Assembly: GCF_025245835.1 (NCBI RefSeq)
Contig: NZ_JAOBWS010000002.1
Span: forward strand, 274,070-338,069
Length of the DNA: 64,000 bases
Reading direction: 5' to 3'
Origin: Rheinheimera sp. 4Y26
GTDB taxonomy: Bacteria > Pseudomonadota > Gammaproteobacteria > Enterobacterales > Alteromonadaceae
Each line of letters starts with the position of its first letter. Within the stretch, counting starts at the first letter, position 1. Below, in pieces: positions 28,892 through 39,038 of the stretch. Position numbers and translations under genes: made by a program. The notes below the pieces were generated by a model that was given only the letters and a program-made list of their open reading frames with translations, was not told the DNA's origin and did no database searches.

Positions 28892-29604
28892 TGACCACTG
28901 GCTTTAGTCCGGCTTACCTGCTGCACAGCAGAGCCTTTCGGGACGACAAGCTGTTATTGGATTTATTGTTACCTGAACAAGGGCGTTTGCGTGCAGTGGC
29001 ACGCCGGCCCGGTAAAAAACAAGGCGGGCGCAGCAATTGGCCCGCTTTTGCATTATTGGCGGTGCAACTGACCGGCCGGGGTGAATTAAAAACAGTACGC
29101 GCATTGGAAGAGCAACAGCCAGCGCTGCAGTTTCAGGGTGACTTTTTATTTAGTGCCATGTACATCAACGAGCTGCTGTGCCGGATTTGGCCACAGGATG
29201 TGGCCAGCGAGCATTTGTTTGCCCTGTATCAGCAAAGTTTATTGGATTTAGCCGCAGCTCAGCCGCATCCGGGGCTGCTACAGCCGGTTTTGCGCCGCTT
29301 TGAGCTGATGCTGCTTGCCGAACTCGGTGTGCCGGTTGACTTTGCGTTTGATGCGCAGCAGCAACCGCTGGCTGTTGATGGTCTTTATCAGTGGCAGGCG
29401 GAAGTTGGCTTAGTACGTACTGGTTTTATCGATGCCAACGGCAGGCAGCATGGTGTGGGTTGGCCGGGTGACGCTTTAATGGCGATAGAGCGCGGTCAAT
29501 GGCATGACAAAGCACAGCGCGTCGCCAAACAACTGTGCCGTTATTTATTACAGCCGCTGCTGGGCAATCAACCCCTTGCCAGTCGGGCCCTGTTTAACCG
29601 ATAG
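28891..29604 (+). CDS. recO: DNA repair protein RecO
   Basis: The 237-residue protein loads RecA onto SSB-coated DNA with RecR. The N-terminal OB fold begins AYLLHSRAFRDDKLLLDLL and a helical domain follows (YINELLCRIWPQDVASEHLFALYQ, split by turns). The ending SRALFNR is common in gammaproteobacterial RecO. No zinc-binding cysteine cluster is present. It is translationally coupled to era by a 1-nt overlap. Confidence 0.93.
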   Translation: MTTGFSPAYLLHSRAFRDDKLLLDLLLPEQGRLRAVARRPGKKQGGRSNWPAFALLAVQLTGRGELKTVRALEEQQPALQFQGDFLFSAMYINELLCRIWPQDVASEHLFALYQQSLLDLAAAQPHPGLLQPVLRRFELMLLAELGVPVDFAFDAQQQPLAVDGLYQWQAEVGLVRTGFIDANGRQHGVGWPGDALMAIERGQWHDKAQRVAKQLCRYLLQPLLGNQPLASRALFNR

Positions 29605-29654
29605 TTTTAACAGTGATGCGGTAGCCATATGGCTGCTGCAACCGGAGACTTGTA

Positions 29655-30386
29655 ATGCAACCCATTTATTTAGGTGTAAATATCGACCACGTAGCCACAG
29701 TGCGTCAGGCCCGTGGCAGCCAGTATCCTGAACCAGTGCACGCCGCTTTATTGGCCGAGCAGGCCGGTGCCGACGGCATTACCGTGCATTTACGTGAAGA
29801 TCGCCGTCATATTCAGGACAGGGACGTGTTTTTATTAAAAGACACTATTCAGACCCGGCTGAATTTTGAAATGGGTGTCACCGATGAAATGCTTGGTATT
29901 GCCCGTAAGCTCAAACCGCACTTTTGTTGTTTAGTGCCGGAAAAACGCCAGGAGCTGACCACAGAAGGTGGCCTCGATGTGGCAGGGCATTTTAGCCATA
30001 TCGAAAAAGCAGTCAAAACCCTGACTGACGACGGCATTCTGGTGTCGTTGTTTATTGACGCTGATCTGGCACAAATTGCCGCTGCCGCTAAAGCGGGTGC
30101 ACCTTATATTGAAATTCACACCGGTGCTTATGCCGACGCCACATGCCCTAAAGTGCAACTCGCTGAGCTGGAGCGTATCCGCACTGCTGCTGAATATGCC
30201 AAATCGCTTGGCATCGTGGTGAACGCCGGCCATGGTTTACACTTTCACAATGTGCAGGCTATTGCTGCTATTCCAGAGATGTATGAGCTGAATATTGGTC
30301 ATGCACTGATCGCCCGCGCTATTTTTACCGGTTTAGGCCCGGCTGTGACTGAAATGAAAAGGTTAATGGTGGAGGCGCGCCGCTAA
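29655..30386 (+). CDS. pdxJ: Pyridoxine 5'-phosphate synthase
   Basis: The 243-residue TIM-barrel enzyme joins 3-amino-2-oxopropyl phosphate and deoxyxylulose phosphate in vitamin B6 synthesis. Motifs: [16 protein letters not shown] at the N-terminus (with catalytic His), [20 protein letters not shown], the glutamate of NFEMG, and [10 protein letters not shown] with the second catalytic histidine. It ends one base into acpS. Confidence 0.97.
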   Translation: MQPIYLGVNIDHVATVRQARGSQYPEPVHAALLAEQAGADGITVHLREDRRHIQDRDVFLLKDTIQTRLNFEMGVTDEMLGIARKLKPHFCCLVPEKRQELTTEGGLDVAGHFSHIEKAVKTLTDDGILVSLFIDADLAQIAAAAKAGAPYIEIHTGAYADATCPKVQLAELERIRTAAEYAKSLGIVVNAGHGLHFHNVQAIAAIPEMYELNIGHALIARAIFTGLGPAVTEMKRLMVEARR

Positions 30387-30763
30387 TGGCTATTGTCGGG
30401 CTTGGCACTGATATTGTTGAAATCAGCCGTATTGAGCAAAGTTTACAGCGCTCGCCACGGCTGATTGAACGGGTGCTAACCGAAACCGAAAGAGCAATTT
30501 ACCTGCAGCATAAACAGCCGGTGCGTTATTTTGCCAAGAGGTTTGCCGCCAAAGAAGCCGCGGCCAAAGCCCTTGGCACCGGCATTGGCCGCGGTATTTC
30601 CTTTCAGCATTTTGCTGTCAGCAATGATGAATTTGGCCGGCCGCAGTTGCAGCTGACTGATGCAGCATCGCTGCTTGCGGAAAAACTCGGGGTAAAACAC
30701 TGTTGGTTGTCGATTAGCGACGAGCAGGCATTTGCCCTGGCGACTGTCGTTTTTGAATCCTGA
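30386..30763 (+). CDS. acpS: Holo-[acyl-carrier-protein] synthase
   Basis: The 125-residue phosphopantetheinyl transferase activates acyl carrier protein. The Mg-binding Asp is in GLGTDIVEISRIE (Asp8-9 region) and the second signature is RYFAKRFAAKEAAAKALGTG. It is coupled to pdxJ by a 1-nt overlap and is the last gene of the string. Confidence 0.96.
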   Translation: MAIVGLGTDIVEISRIEQSLQRSPRLIERVLTETERAIYLQHKQPVRYFAKRFAAKEAAAKALGTGIGRGISFQHFAVSNDEFGRPQLQLTDAASLLAEKLGVKHCWLSISDEQAFALATVVFES

Positions 30764-30807
30764 ATTTTTAGTCTGATAACTCAGACGTCAGCAGGCTAAA
30801 TAGCGTT

Positions 30808-30847
30808 AAAAAAGCCCTGTGCATTCAAGCTGCACAGGGCTTTTTTT
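30808..30847. terminator. Terminator between acpS and the M17 aminopeptidase
   Basis: GCCCTGTGCA (30814-30823) pairs perfectly with TGCACAGGGC (30831-30840), flanked by six A on the left and seven T on the right. It can serve both convergent genes. Confidence 0.93.
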
Positions 30848-30913
30848 ATGTACAGGATGTACGCTGCACCGGCCATGCAGCTGCAACAACCGGTGATGTG
30901 AATGTTGTTGCTG

Positions 30914-32443
30914 TTATGGCTGAGTCAGTGCCCATTCGGTCAGTAACTGCACACCAAAACCTGTGGCGCCTGTGACCTGAACACCTTTGTCGCTGCTGGC
31001 CAGCGCATTGCCGGCAATGTCGATATGTGCCCAGGGGGTTTGGCCGACAAACTGCTGCAGAAACCAGGCTGCTGTTGAAGCGCCTGTGGTTTTGCCGGTA
31101 TTGCGTAAATCAGCTAAGTCACTTTTCATTTCAGCGGCAAACTGTGGACCAAGCGGCAAACGCCACAGCGGCTCATTCACTTTGGCGCCTGCTGCTGTCA
31201 GTTGTTGTACCAGCTGCTCATCTTCCGAAAAAAGGCCGGCATAATAACTACCCAGAGCGCCCACTTTAGAGCCTGTCAGGGTGGCGATATCGACCATAGC
31301 CCTTGGTTTAAACTGCTGATTGGCATACCAGAGTGCATCGGCCATCACCAGCCGGCCTTCGGCGTCTGTGCTGGTAATTTGTACTGTTAAACCGGCACCG
31401 GTTTTAATAATGTCGCCAGGTAACATGGCTTTATCAGAAATCATATTTTCGGCCATTGCCATCAGGGCCACCACGTTCACCGGCGCTTTTTGCAACGCCA
31501 GCGTTTTGATGGTGCCAAGGGCGGCAGCGGCGCCAGCCATATCACTGGTCATCCGGACTATCGACTCGCCATCGGTTTTTAAATGATAACCGCCGGTGTC
31601 AAATGTAATGCCTTTGCCAATAATGGCGAGCGGCGCTTTGTTACTGTTTTGCCAGTGGGCAATCACCAGACGCGGCGGTCTGTTACTGCCTTTACCCACG
31701 GCATAAAGTGCGCCTAAACCGGCTTTTTGCAGTGCTTTTTCATCCAGCACCTGTACCTTCACCCCCAGTTTTTCCAGCTCCAGCGCAGCATCGGCAAAAG
31801 TTTGTGGCGTTAAAGCTTCGGCCGGTTCATTGGTCAGATCCCGTGCCAGAAACACACCGCTGCTGAGCGCCTGTGCTTTTTCCAGTGCAACCTGACTTTG
31901 TGTCGGGTGCTCTGCGAGCAGATGTACCTGACTCAGTGTTGTAGGGATGTTTTTGCTTTTGTATTTGTCAAAACGGTAGGAGCGCAGCTCCAGCCCCTGG
32001 GCAAAAGTGGCGACTTTGGCGGCATCGGCGCTGCTCTGAGTCAGGGCACTGGTGTCGATGCTGGCGGTGTTGCTGTCGTTTTTGCCAAGCACAGCAGCGG
32101 CATCGGCGCCAAGTGTAAGAATGTCACTGTGACTGAGCTTGCTGCTGTCGCCAAGCCCGAGCAGCAACAGCCGCTGCGTAGGCGCACTATCTAAACGCAG
32201 CTCAAGTTGCGCGCCTTTTTTGCCGGTAAATTTTTCAATTTTGAGCCAGGTTTTGGCCATTGCATCCTGGAGTAGCGGATGTTCGTTTTGTGCCAGGCTT
32301 TTTTCTGACACCAACAACAGTTGGGTTTGTACCCCGGCCGGCGTTTTGTCAGTGAAGTTAAATTGCAGCGACGCCAGCGCCTGAGAAGATAACAATGCGC
32401 AGCCAACGGCAAACGCACTGGCAGATAAGCGGGTTAGTTTCAT
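30914..32443 (-). CDS. Exported leucyl aminopeptidase, M17 family
   Basis: The 509-residue enzyme has a Sec signal peptide (MKLTRLSASAFAVGCALLSSQALA), unlike cytosolic PepA. The C-terminal M17 catalytic domain is complete: IGKGITFDTGGYHLKTDG with zinc ligands, a DMAGAAAALG block, and the signature STDAEGRLVMADAL. It removes N-terminal residues from peptides, here presumably in the periplasm. The ATG at 32443 is chosen for the signal peptide and AGGGA upstream; an earlier in-frame start 18 nt upstream has no advantage. It lies between acpS and barA, where close relatives commonly have none. Confidence 0.9.
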   Translation of the reverse strand: MKLTRLSASAFAVGCALLSSQALASLQFNFTDKTPAGVQTQLLLVSEKSLAQNEHPLLQDAMAKTWLKIEKFTGKKGAQLELRLDSAPTQRLLLLGLGDSSKLSHSDILTLGADAAAVLGKNDSNTASIDTSALTQSSADAAKVATFAQGLELRSYRFDKYKSKNIPTTLSQVHLLAEHPTQSQVALEKAQALSSGVFLARDLTNEPAEALTPQTFADAALELEKLGVKVQVLDEKALQKAGLGALYAVGKGSNRPPRLVIAHWQNSNKAPLAIIGKGITFDTGGYHLKTDGESIVRMTSDMAGAAAALGTIKTLALQKAPVNVVALMAMAENMISDKAMLPGDIIKTGAGLTVQITSTDAEGRLVMADALWYANQQFKPRAMVDIATLTGSKVGALGSYYAGLFSEDEQLVQQLTAAGAKVNEPLWRLPLGPQFAAEMKSDLADLRNTGKTTGASTAAWFLQQFVGQTPWAHIDIAGNALASSDKGVQVTGATGFGVQLLTEWALTQP

Positions 32444-32583
32444 AGATGTCCCTGTACTCAATTGGTTGAGAAATAAGTTGACTAATCACTAAGAATAAGA
32501 TGTTGTGAATAATGCAGATCTGCAGCAGAGATTGCCGCAGATTTTCGTTAAATGGCAGGTGCAGGCTGATAAAGCGCTTAGCC

Positions 32584-35334
32584 TTACCAGACCCAGCCGG
32601 CAGCCTCAGCGAGCAAAGATTGTAATCTGTCCTGCAGTTCAAATAATTCCGGCTCCAGCTGCTCGATGGTTTTGCCGTGTTTCAGTTCAGTTTCAATCAG
32701 CTCGGTGAGCTGTTTGATATGAGGCACACCGGTGTAACAGCTGGCGCCGTGCAGTTTATGCACCAGCTGAATTAACGGCTCTACCTGTTTGCTACGCATC
32801 AGGCTTTCCATTTCAGTCAGGGTGGCGGGCAGACTGCCCAGTAAAATCTGCAGCAGCTCTTTGGCTAAATCAACTTTACCGGCAGCGCAGCGCAGCGCCA
32901 GCTCCCAGTCCAGATGCCGGCTTTTTGGCAGTTCCTGCAGCAATTGTTCCGGGTCGCGCTCTGGGGCCAGGCCGGCATGGGCGCAACATTCTTTTAGCGC
33001 AAAATGCAGCATTTGTTCGTCCAGCGGTTTACTTAAAAACTCGCTAAAACCAAGCAGCATCAGGCGTTCACGTTCGCCTTCCAGTGCGTGTGCTGTGACG
33101 GCAATAATAGGGGTGGCTTCGTTAATCGAGCTTTGCTGAATACGCTGGCAGGCGGTAATACCGTCCATCACCGGCATATTAATATCCATAAAAATCACAT
33201 CGTAATGAAATTGTGAGGCTTTTTGCAGCGCTTCAGCGCCGTTGGTGGCGGAATCGATACTTTCCACCAATTCGCCAAGCAAGGCGTTAATCAGTTTCAG
33301 GTTGGCTTCGTTGTCGTCAACTGTCAGCACCCGCAGTTTGCTTTTTGGTGGCGCCGGCAGTTTCCCCGGCAGTTCGTGCAGCTGCTGGTAAGGCCGTGCC
33401 AGTGCAGCTGCCAGTTTGCGCTGATGGGCAGGTTTGGATAAACAGGCCTGCGCCCCGGTTTGCAGCAGCGCTTCACGTAAGGTGGGGGACAGGGTGTTCA
33501 CCAGCAGATAAATATAAGAGCAGGACTGATTCAGCTGACGAATCAACTCCACAATCTGATTAACCTGATCCAGCGACACAGCCCGGCCAATAATGGCCAT
33601 ATCATAATGTGATTGACTGGCCAGTGCCTGTTGCACCTGGCTTGGTGTGGCGCAGGACGACACCTGCATGCCCCAGCTGTTCAAAAGCGACAAAGTGGCT
33701 TCACGGGAAAACTGCTGCGGTTCAATGTACAACACGGTTTTACCGGCCAGCAGCTGCACCGGCAGCACTTCAGACACAGGCAGTGGATGACGCCGGCAAG
33801 ACACGGTGAACCAGAAGGTAGAACCCTGATCCGGCTGGCTGTCAAAACCGATACTGCCGCCCATAGCCTCCACCAGCCGCTGGGAAATAAACAAGCCTAA
33901 ACCTGTACCGCCATAACGCCGGCCTATGCTGCCGTCTGCCTGGGAAAAACCATAAAACAGCTGTTCCTGCTGCTCCTGCGGAATACCGATACCGGTGTCC
34001 TGCACCGAAAAGTGCAGCAGGGTTTTATCGTCGTTATATTCACTGCCGCTGACCCTGATCACAATACTGCCATGTTCGGTAAACTTCACTGCATTACCGG
34101 CAATGTTCATCAGCACCTGATTAATGCGCAGCGGGTCGCCGATAATGTCATCCGGACAATCCGGGTCAATCAGCAGCGCCAGCTCCAGCTGTTTTTCAAA
34201 AGCATTGGCCGCCAAAAGCTCGATTGAATCGTTGACTAAATCGCGCAGTGAAAAAGGCTCAGGGTTAATCGGCATCCGGCCTTCTTCCAGCTTGGCGTAG
34301 TCCAATACGTCATTCACTAGGGTCAGCAGGCTGTTGGCCGATTTTTGAATGGTGTTGAGGTAATCCTGCTGATGGTGCGACAGCTGGGTTTTTAACAGCT
34401 GGCGGGTAAAACCGATGACGCCGTTCAGTGGTGTACGTAGCTCGTGACTCATTTTGGCGAGGAATTCAGATTTAAGTTTATTGTCTTCCTGCGCTTTACG
34501 CCTGGCCATATCCAGCGCCACGTTCTGCATTTCCAGCTGTTCCATGGTGTGGGTTAAGTCGCTGGTGGACTGCTCTATGGTGTGCTGCATTTCATCCTGC
34601 AGCTCTTTAAGTTGAGTGGCCAGCTGATTAATGCCAAGGCGCATCTGATCCAGCTCACCAAAATAAGGTTGTTCCAATTTGCTGGCATAACGACCTTCAG
34701 CCAGCTTTTCAGTCAGGCTGATCAGTTGCTGCATCGGCGTGGTCAGACGGCCAACCAGCTTTAAACTCAGCGCCAGCCCCACCATCATGCCCAGCAGAAT
34801 AATCAGCAGCGACACCAGCAAGGAGCTTTGCTGTGCCAGCAATACTTTGTCTTTTTGCAGCTCCAGCAGTACCAGCCCGAGCGCCGGAGACTGTGCTGCC
34901 GGACTATCGCTGTCGGTTTGTTCCGGCAACACCGGCACCAGAATAATCAGCTCTTTGCCATCATCGAGAATTTCGCTGTGATCGGGCCAGGGGTGTTCGG
35001 CAATCGTTGTCAGCCTGGCAAAGTCTTTGTGATAGTTGGAGGTGACTACCAGCTGGTGCTGGCGGTCAAAAATGGCAATACTTTTTACCAGCGGTGAGTT
35101 TTTCCGGTGGCTCAGATTCACCAGCCGTTGCAGCAGGGTTTTGTTGTTGTACAGCAGCGCTTCTTCACTGGCGATGGCCAGCGGTTCGGCAATATTGCTG
35201 GCCTGTTCTTCCAGATAATGTTGTACATCCTGGTAACGGGCAAAACTAAAATAGCCACCCAGCCCCAGACTGATGAATAAAGTGGGTACTAAAGTGATCA
35301 GCAGAATCCAATCGCGTAAACCAATCTTCGTCAT
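32584..35334 (-). CDS. barA: Hybrid sensor histidine kinase BarA
   Basis: The 916-residue kinase heads the BarA/UvrY-CsrA carbon-switch pathway. Order: transmembrane helix (about 10-30), periplasmic domain, helix 2 (about 170-192), HAMP, HisKA with phospho-acceptor His297 (SHELRTPLNG), HATPase_c, a degenerate receiver-like domain (about 520-650, no acceptor Asp: MAIIGRAVS), a canonical receiver with Asp717 (FMDINMPVMDG), and Hpt with His859 (HKLHGASCYTG). The start at 35334 gives the canonical MTKIGLRDWILL. It is divergent from rlmD by 123 bp. Confidence 0.95.
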   Translation of the reverse strand: MTKIGLRDWILLITLVPTLFISLGLGGYFSFARYQDVQHYLEEQASNIAEPLAIASEEALLYNNKTLLQRLVNLSHRKNSPLVKSIAIFDRQHQLVVTSNYHKDFARLTTIAEHPWPDHSEILDDGKELIILVPVLPEQTDSDSPAAQSPALGLVLLELQKDKVLLAQQSSLLVSLLIILLGMMVGLALSLKLVGRLTTPMQQLISLTEKLAEGRYASKLEQPYFGELDQMRLGINQLATQLKELQDEMQHTIEQSTSDLTHTMEQLEMQNVALDMARRKAQEDNKLKSEFLAKMSHELRTPLNGVIGFTRQLLKTQLSHHQQDYLNTIQKSANSLLTLVNDVLDYAKLEEGRMPINPEPFSLRDLVNDSIELLAANAFEKQLELALLIDPDCPDDIIGDPLRINQVLMNIAGNAVKFTEHGSIVIRVSGSEYNDDKTLLHFSVQDTGIGIPQEQQEQLFYGFSQADGSIGRRYGGTGLGLFISQRLVEAMGGSIGFDSQPDQGSTFWFTVSCRRHPLPVSEVLPVQLLAGKTVLYIEPQQFSREATLSLLNSWGMQVSSCATPSQVQQALASQSHYDMAIIGRAVSLDQVNQIVELIRQLNQSCSYIYLLVNTLSPTLREALLQTGAQACLSKPAHQRKLAAALARPYQQLHELPGKLPAPPKSKLRVLTVDDNEANLKLINALLGELVESIDSATNGAEALQKASQFHYDVIFMDINMPVMDGITACQRIQQSSINEATPIIAVTAHALEGERERLMLLGFSEFLSKPLDEQMLHFALKECCAHAGLAPERDPEQLLQELPKSRHLDWELALRCAAGKVDLAKELLQILLGSLPATLTEMESLMRSKQVEPLIQLVHKLHGASCYTGVPHIKQLTELIETELKHGKTIEQLEPELFELQDRLQSLLAEAAGWVW

Positions 35335-35457
35335 CTTCAGCGCTGCTTGCTACAATGGTCCTTCGAACAGCCATCATGACACAAGCCCGTTAAAAAACCT
35401 ACCCAAGCCCGACGGGCAACAGGCAGGAAATAAGGCAGCCAAAGGCCAACATTTTTT

Positions 35458-36786
35458 ATGGTAACTATTTATAAATCAAAAGCTAAAGTGCAAAAGGGTC
35501 CGCAACATCTGGAGCTGACGATAGAGCGCTGGGACGCTGAAGCACAAGGTATTGCTTTTTCTGACGGTAAAATCTGTTTTGTTGACGGTGTTTTGCCAGG
35601 CGAAAGCGTCAAAGTCAAAGTGACAGAACAAAAACCACAATACCTCAAAGCCGAAGTACAAAAAGTACTCAAAGCATCTGAACACCGTATTGCGCCTTTA
35701 TGCCGTTTTGCCGCCGACTGTGGTGGCTGTCAGTTGCACCATGTCAGTGCAGAAAACGCCCGTTTGCTGAAGCAACAAGCGCTTGATGAACATCTGAAGC
35801 ATCAGTTCAGGCTTGATGTCCTGCCATGGCAGCCGATGTTAACAGGCCCGGCAACAGGCTACCGGCGTAAAGCCAGAATTGGGGTTTGGTTTGAGAAAAA
35901 AACCAATGAATTTGTAGTGGGCTTTCGCCGTAAGGGCGGCAAAGAAATTACCGCCATTGCGGACTGTATGGTGTTAAGCCCGGTGATAGCGCCGGTATTT
36001 AAGGTGCTCAGTGGAACCCTGCCCACACTGAAAGCCGGCAACGCCATTACCCATGTTGAAGTGCTGGACGCCGCAGGCAAAGCTTTTGTCGTGGTGCGCC
36101 ATATCAAAGCACTCTGCGCTGAAGATAAAAATTTGCTACAACAAGCCTGGCCTGAAGCTTGCTGGATAGGCGAAGCACAAAGCGACGAATTTTGTTTCTG
36201 GGGCGAGCCACAACAACCGCAGTACCAATTGGCCGAAGGTTTAACCTTAGCCTTTTCACCAACGGATTTTATCCAGGTGAATGAAGCGGTAAATCAGCAA
36301 ATGGTGACGCAGGCGCTGGACTGGCTGCAGCTGAAAAACACCGACAAAGTGCTGGACTTATATTGTGGTATAGGTAATTTCAGTTTGGCATTAGCAAAGC
36401 AGGCGGCACAGGTGGTAGGCTTGGAAGGTGTTGCAACTATGGTTACAACCGCCACTGACAACGCCCGGCGTAACGCTCTGGCGAACCTCAGCTTTGCCCA
36501 GGCCGATTTGCATTTAGCCTGGCCTAAAGCGCCGTGGAATCAGAATGTTTATCAAAAAGTGTTGCTGGACCCGGCCAGAGCCGGTGCACTGGGCGCTATT
36601 GATGAAGTGGCGCGGTTAAAACCTGATGCTGTGCTGTATGTGTCCTGTAACCCGGTAACTTTTGCCCGGGATGCAAAAGTATTGCTTGGCAAAGGATACA
36701 GTTTAAGCAAAATTGGTCTGATGGACATGTTTCCCTATACCAGCCATCTGGAGTTGATGGCGTTGTTTTTGAAAACGAGGCAGTAA
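35458..36786 (+). CDS. rlmD: 23S rRNA (uracil-1939-C5)-methyltransferase
   Basis: The 442-residue enzyme has an N-terminal TRAM domain (about 12-70), a 4Fe-4S cluster motif (CRFAADCGGCQ near residue 82, plus a later Cys), and a SAM methyltransferase core. The SAM motif is VLDLYCGIGNFSL; LDPARAGA and the nucleophile in VSCNP are present. RlmD makes m5U1939. It ends 3 nt before relA. Confidence 0.96.
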   Translation: MVTIYKSKAKVQKGPQHLELTIERWDAEAQGIAFSDGKICFVDGVLPGESVKVKVTEQKPQYLKAEVQKVLKASEHRIAPLCRFAADCGGCQLHHVSAENARLLKQQALDEHLKHQFRLDVLPWQPMLTGPATGYRRKARIGVWFEKKTNEFVVGFRRKGGKEITAIADCMVLSPVIAPVFKVLSGTLPTLKAGNAITHVEVLDAAGKAFVVVRHIKALCAEDKNLLQQAWPEACWIGEAQSDEFCFWGEPQQPQYQLAEGLTLAFSPTDFIQVNEAVNQQMVTQALDWLQLKNTDKVLDLYCGIGNFSLALAKQAAQVVGLEGVATMVTTATDNARRNALANLSFAQADLHLAWPKAPWNQNVYQKVLLDPARAGALGAIDEVARLKPDAVLYVSCNPVTFARDAKVLLGKGYSLSKIGLMDMFPYTSHLELMALFLKTRQ

Positions 36787-36789
36787 GTT

Positions 36790-38982
36790 ATGGTCACGAT
36801 CCGGCATTCCCACAGCACCGAATACAACCCGGGCGAAACCACCGCCTGGCTCAGTTCGCTTGGTTTGCCGGACAGTAAAATCAGCAGCCTGCTTGAGACC
36901 GAACACTGGTTGCAACAACATGGTTTTACTGAAGCCACTTGTCCGCAGGTGCGTACCGGCTGGGAAATGGTGGAAATTCTGGCTGACTTGCGGATGGACA
37001 AAGACGCGCTGACCTCAGCCTTATTATTCCCGCTGATTGAAGCCGGAATCTTAAGCTGTGAAGAGCTCGACAATTTATTCCCGCCCGCTGTGCTGATCAT
37101 GCTGGCGGCCGTCAAGCAAATGGAAGCCATCCGCACTATTCCGGTGGGACCAGGTCAGACGCCAAATCCGCAGCAGGCCGATAACCTGCGTAAAATGCTG
37201 CTGACCATGGTTGAAGATGTGCGCGCCGTGGTGATTAAACTGGCCGCACAAATTTGTTATCTGCGTGATGTGAAAAACGCCGATGAAGAAACCCGGGTGC
37301 TGGCCGCCAAACAAACCAACGCTATTTTTGCCCCGCTGGCCAACCGGCTTGGTATAGGTCAGCTGAAATGGGAGCTGGAAGATTTAGCTTTTCGTTATCT
37401 GCACCCGCAAACCTACAAACAAATTGCCGCCTTGCTGGAAGAAAAACGGCTGGGGCGTGAGCAATATATGCAGGAGTTTGTCGACGCTGTGCGCCAGCGC
37501 ATGAAAGATGAAAACCTGAATGTAGAAGTGTACGGCCGGCCCAAACATATTTTCAGTATCTGGAAAAAGATGCAGAAAAAACATCTGGCGTTTGACCAGC
37601 TGTACGACATTCGCGCTGTGCGGATTGTCACCGAAAAAGTGCAGGACTGTTATGCCGTGCTTGGCATAGTGCATACCTCCTGGCAGCATTTGCCCAAAGA
37701 ATTTGACGATTATATTGCCACGCCCAAACAGAACGGTTACCAGTCGATTCATACCGTGGTGCTGGGGCCGCAGGGCCGGCCGGTGGAGATTCAGATCCGT
37801 ACCCGCCAGATGCACGATGACGCCGAATTAGGGGTTGCCGCGCACTGGCGTTATAAAGAAGGCGGTCATGCCGGGCGTGAAGGCGCGCTGGATGAAAAAA
37901 TTGGCTGGCTGCGCAAAATTCTGGCCTGGCAGGAAGAAGTGGTGGACTCATCTTTGGCCGAAGAGCTGCGCAATCAGGTCACCGAAGACAGAGTTTATGT
38001 GTTTACCCCCAAAGGTGACATTGTCGACTTACCACTGGGCTCAACGCCGCTCGACTTTGCCTATTACGTGCATTCAAACGTGGGCCATCGTTGTATAGGC
38101 GCGAAAATTTCCGGCCGTATTGTGCCTTTTACCTATCAGCTGAAAACCGGCGATCAGGTAGAAATTTTAACCGGCCGCGAGCCGAACCCAAGCCGCGACT
38201 GGCTCAACCCGCATCTGGGTTATTTAAAATCCAGCCGTGCCCGCTCTAAAGTGCAATATTGGTTCCGTCTGCAGGACAGAGATAAAAACTACGCTGCCGG
38301 CAAAGAGTTGCTGGAAACCGAATTATCCAGGCTCAACCTGAAAATGGATCAGCCGGTGAAAGTGGTTCAGCACTTTAATGTCAACTCACTGGAAGAGCTG
38401 CTGGTGGGTATTGGTGGTGGCGAGATTAAAGTCACCCAGGTGGTGCATTATATTCAGAGCCAGTATGCCAAGGCCTCTCCGCCTGAGATTGACCCCAGAT
38501 TAAAAACCAAACCGATGGCCACCACGCCGGCAAAAAGTCATGTGGTGGTGCAGGGCGTGGGTAATCTGATGACCCATATGGCCGGTTGTTGTCAGCCGTT
38601 ACCTGGCGATGCCATTATTGGTTATATCACCCAGGGCCGCGGTATTGCTGTGCACCGGGACGACTGTGAGCAGTTTAAAACCCTGCTGGAACAGCATCCT
38701 GAGCGGGTGGTGGAAGCCACCTGGGGCGATCAGTATGCGTCGGGTTATGAAGTGAATATCCGTATAGTGGCGCATGATCGCAACGGTTTATTACGGGATA
38801 TCACCAGTATTCTGGCCAATGAAAAAGCCAATGTGCTCAGAATGAGCAGTAACTCTGATGTGGCGCGGCAAACGGCCATCATCAATATGACGCTTGAGCT
38901 GTATAACCTGGATTCACTGAATAAACTGCTGACCAAAGTCAGTTTGATTGACGATGTGATTGAAGCCAAAAGGTCACAATAA
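36790..38982 (+). CDS. relA: GTP pyrophosphokinase RelA
   Basis: The 730-residue synthetase makes (p)ppGpp on starved ribosomes. Order: pseudo-hydrolase domain (about 50-200, HD residues replaced), synthetase with YDIRAVRIVTEKVQDCYAV and TPKQNGYQSIHTVV, TGS (about 400-465, VYVFTPKGDIVDLP), and ACT at the C-terminus. It is the stringent-response hub. The start at 36790 lies 3 nt after rlmD, suggesting one operon rlmD-relA. Confidence 0.97.
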   Translation: MVTIRHSHSTEYNPGETTAWLSSLGLPDSKISSLLETEHWLQQHGFTEATCPQVRTGWEMVEILADLRMDKDALTSALLFPLIEAGILSCEELDNLFPPAVLIMLAAVKQMEAIRTIPVGPGQTPNPQQADNLRKMLLTMVEDVRAVVIKLAAQICYLRDVKNADEETRVLAAKQTNAIFAPLANRLGIGQLKWELEDLAFRYLHPQTYKQIAALLEEKRLGREQYMQEFVDAVRQRMKDENLNVEVYGRPKHIFSIWKKMQKKHLAFDQLYDIRAVRIVTEKVQDCYAVLGIVHTSWQHLPKEFDDYIATPKQNGYQSIHTVVLGPQGRPVEIQIRTRQMHDDAELGVAAHWRYKEGGHAGREGALDEKIGWLRKILAWQEEVVDSSLAEELRNQVTEDRVYVFTPKGDIVDLPLGSTPLDFAYYVHSNVGHRCIGAKISGRIVPFTYQLKTGDQVEILTGREPNPSRDWLNPHLGYLKSSRARSKVQYWFRLQDRDKNYAAGKELLETELSRLNLKMDQPVKVVQHFNVNSLEELLVGIGGGEIKVTQVVHYIQSQYAKASPPEIDPRLKTKPMATTPAKSHVVVQGVGNLMTHMAGCCQPLPGDAIIGYITQGRGIAVHRDDCEQFKTLLEQHPERVVEATWGDQYASGYEVNIRIVAHDRNGLLRDITSILANEKANVLRMSSNSDVARQTAIINMTLELYNLDSLNKLLTKVSLIDDVIEAKRSQ

Positions 38983-38997
38983 TTTTTGTGCTGACAC

Positions 38998-39025
38998 AGG
39001 CCCGCCCGCTGGCGGGCCTGCTTAT
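38998..39025 (+). terminator. Stem-loop between relA and mazG
   Basis: AGGCCCGCC (38998-39006) pairs with GGCGGGCCT (39011-39019) around CGCT, followed by GCTTATTTG. The stem is strong but the T tract is broken, so it may reduce rather than stop transcription into mazG, which begins 20 nt later. Confidence 0.5.
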
Positions 39026-39038
39026 TTGTGGAATTTGT

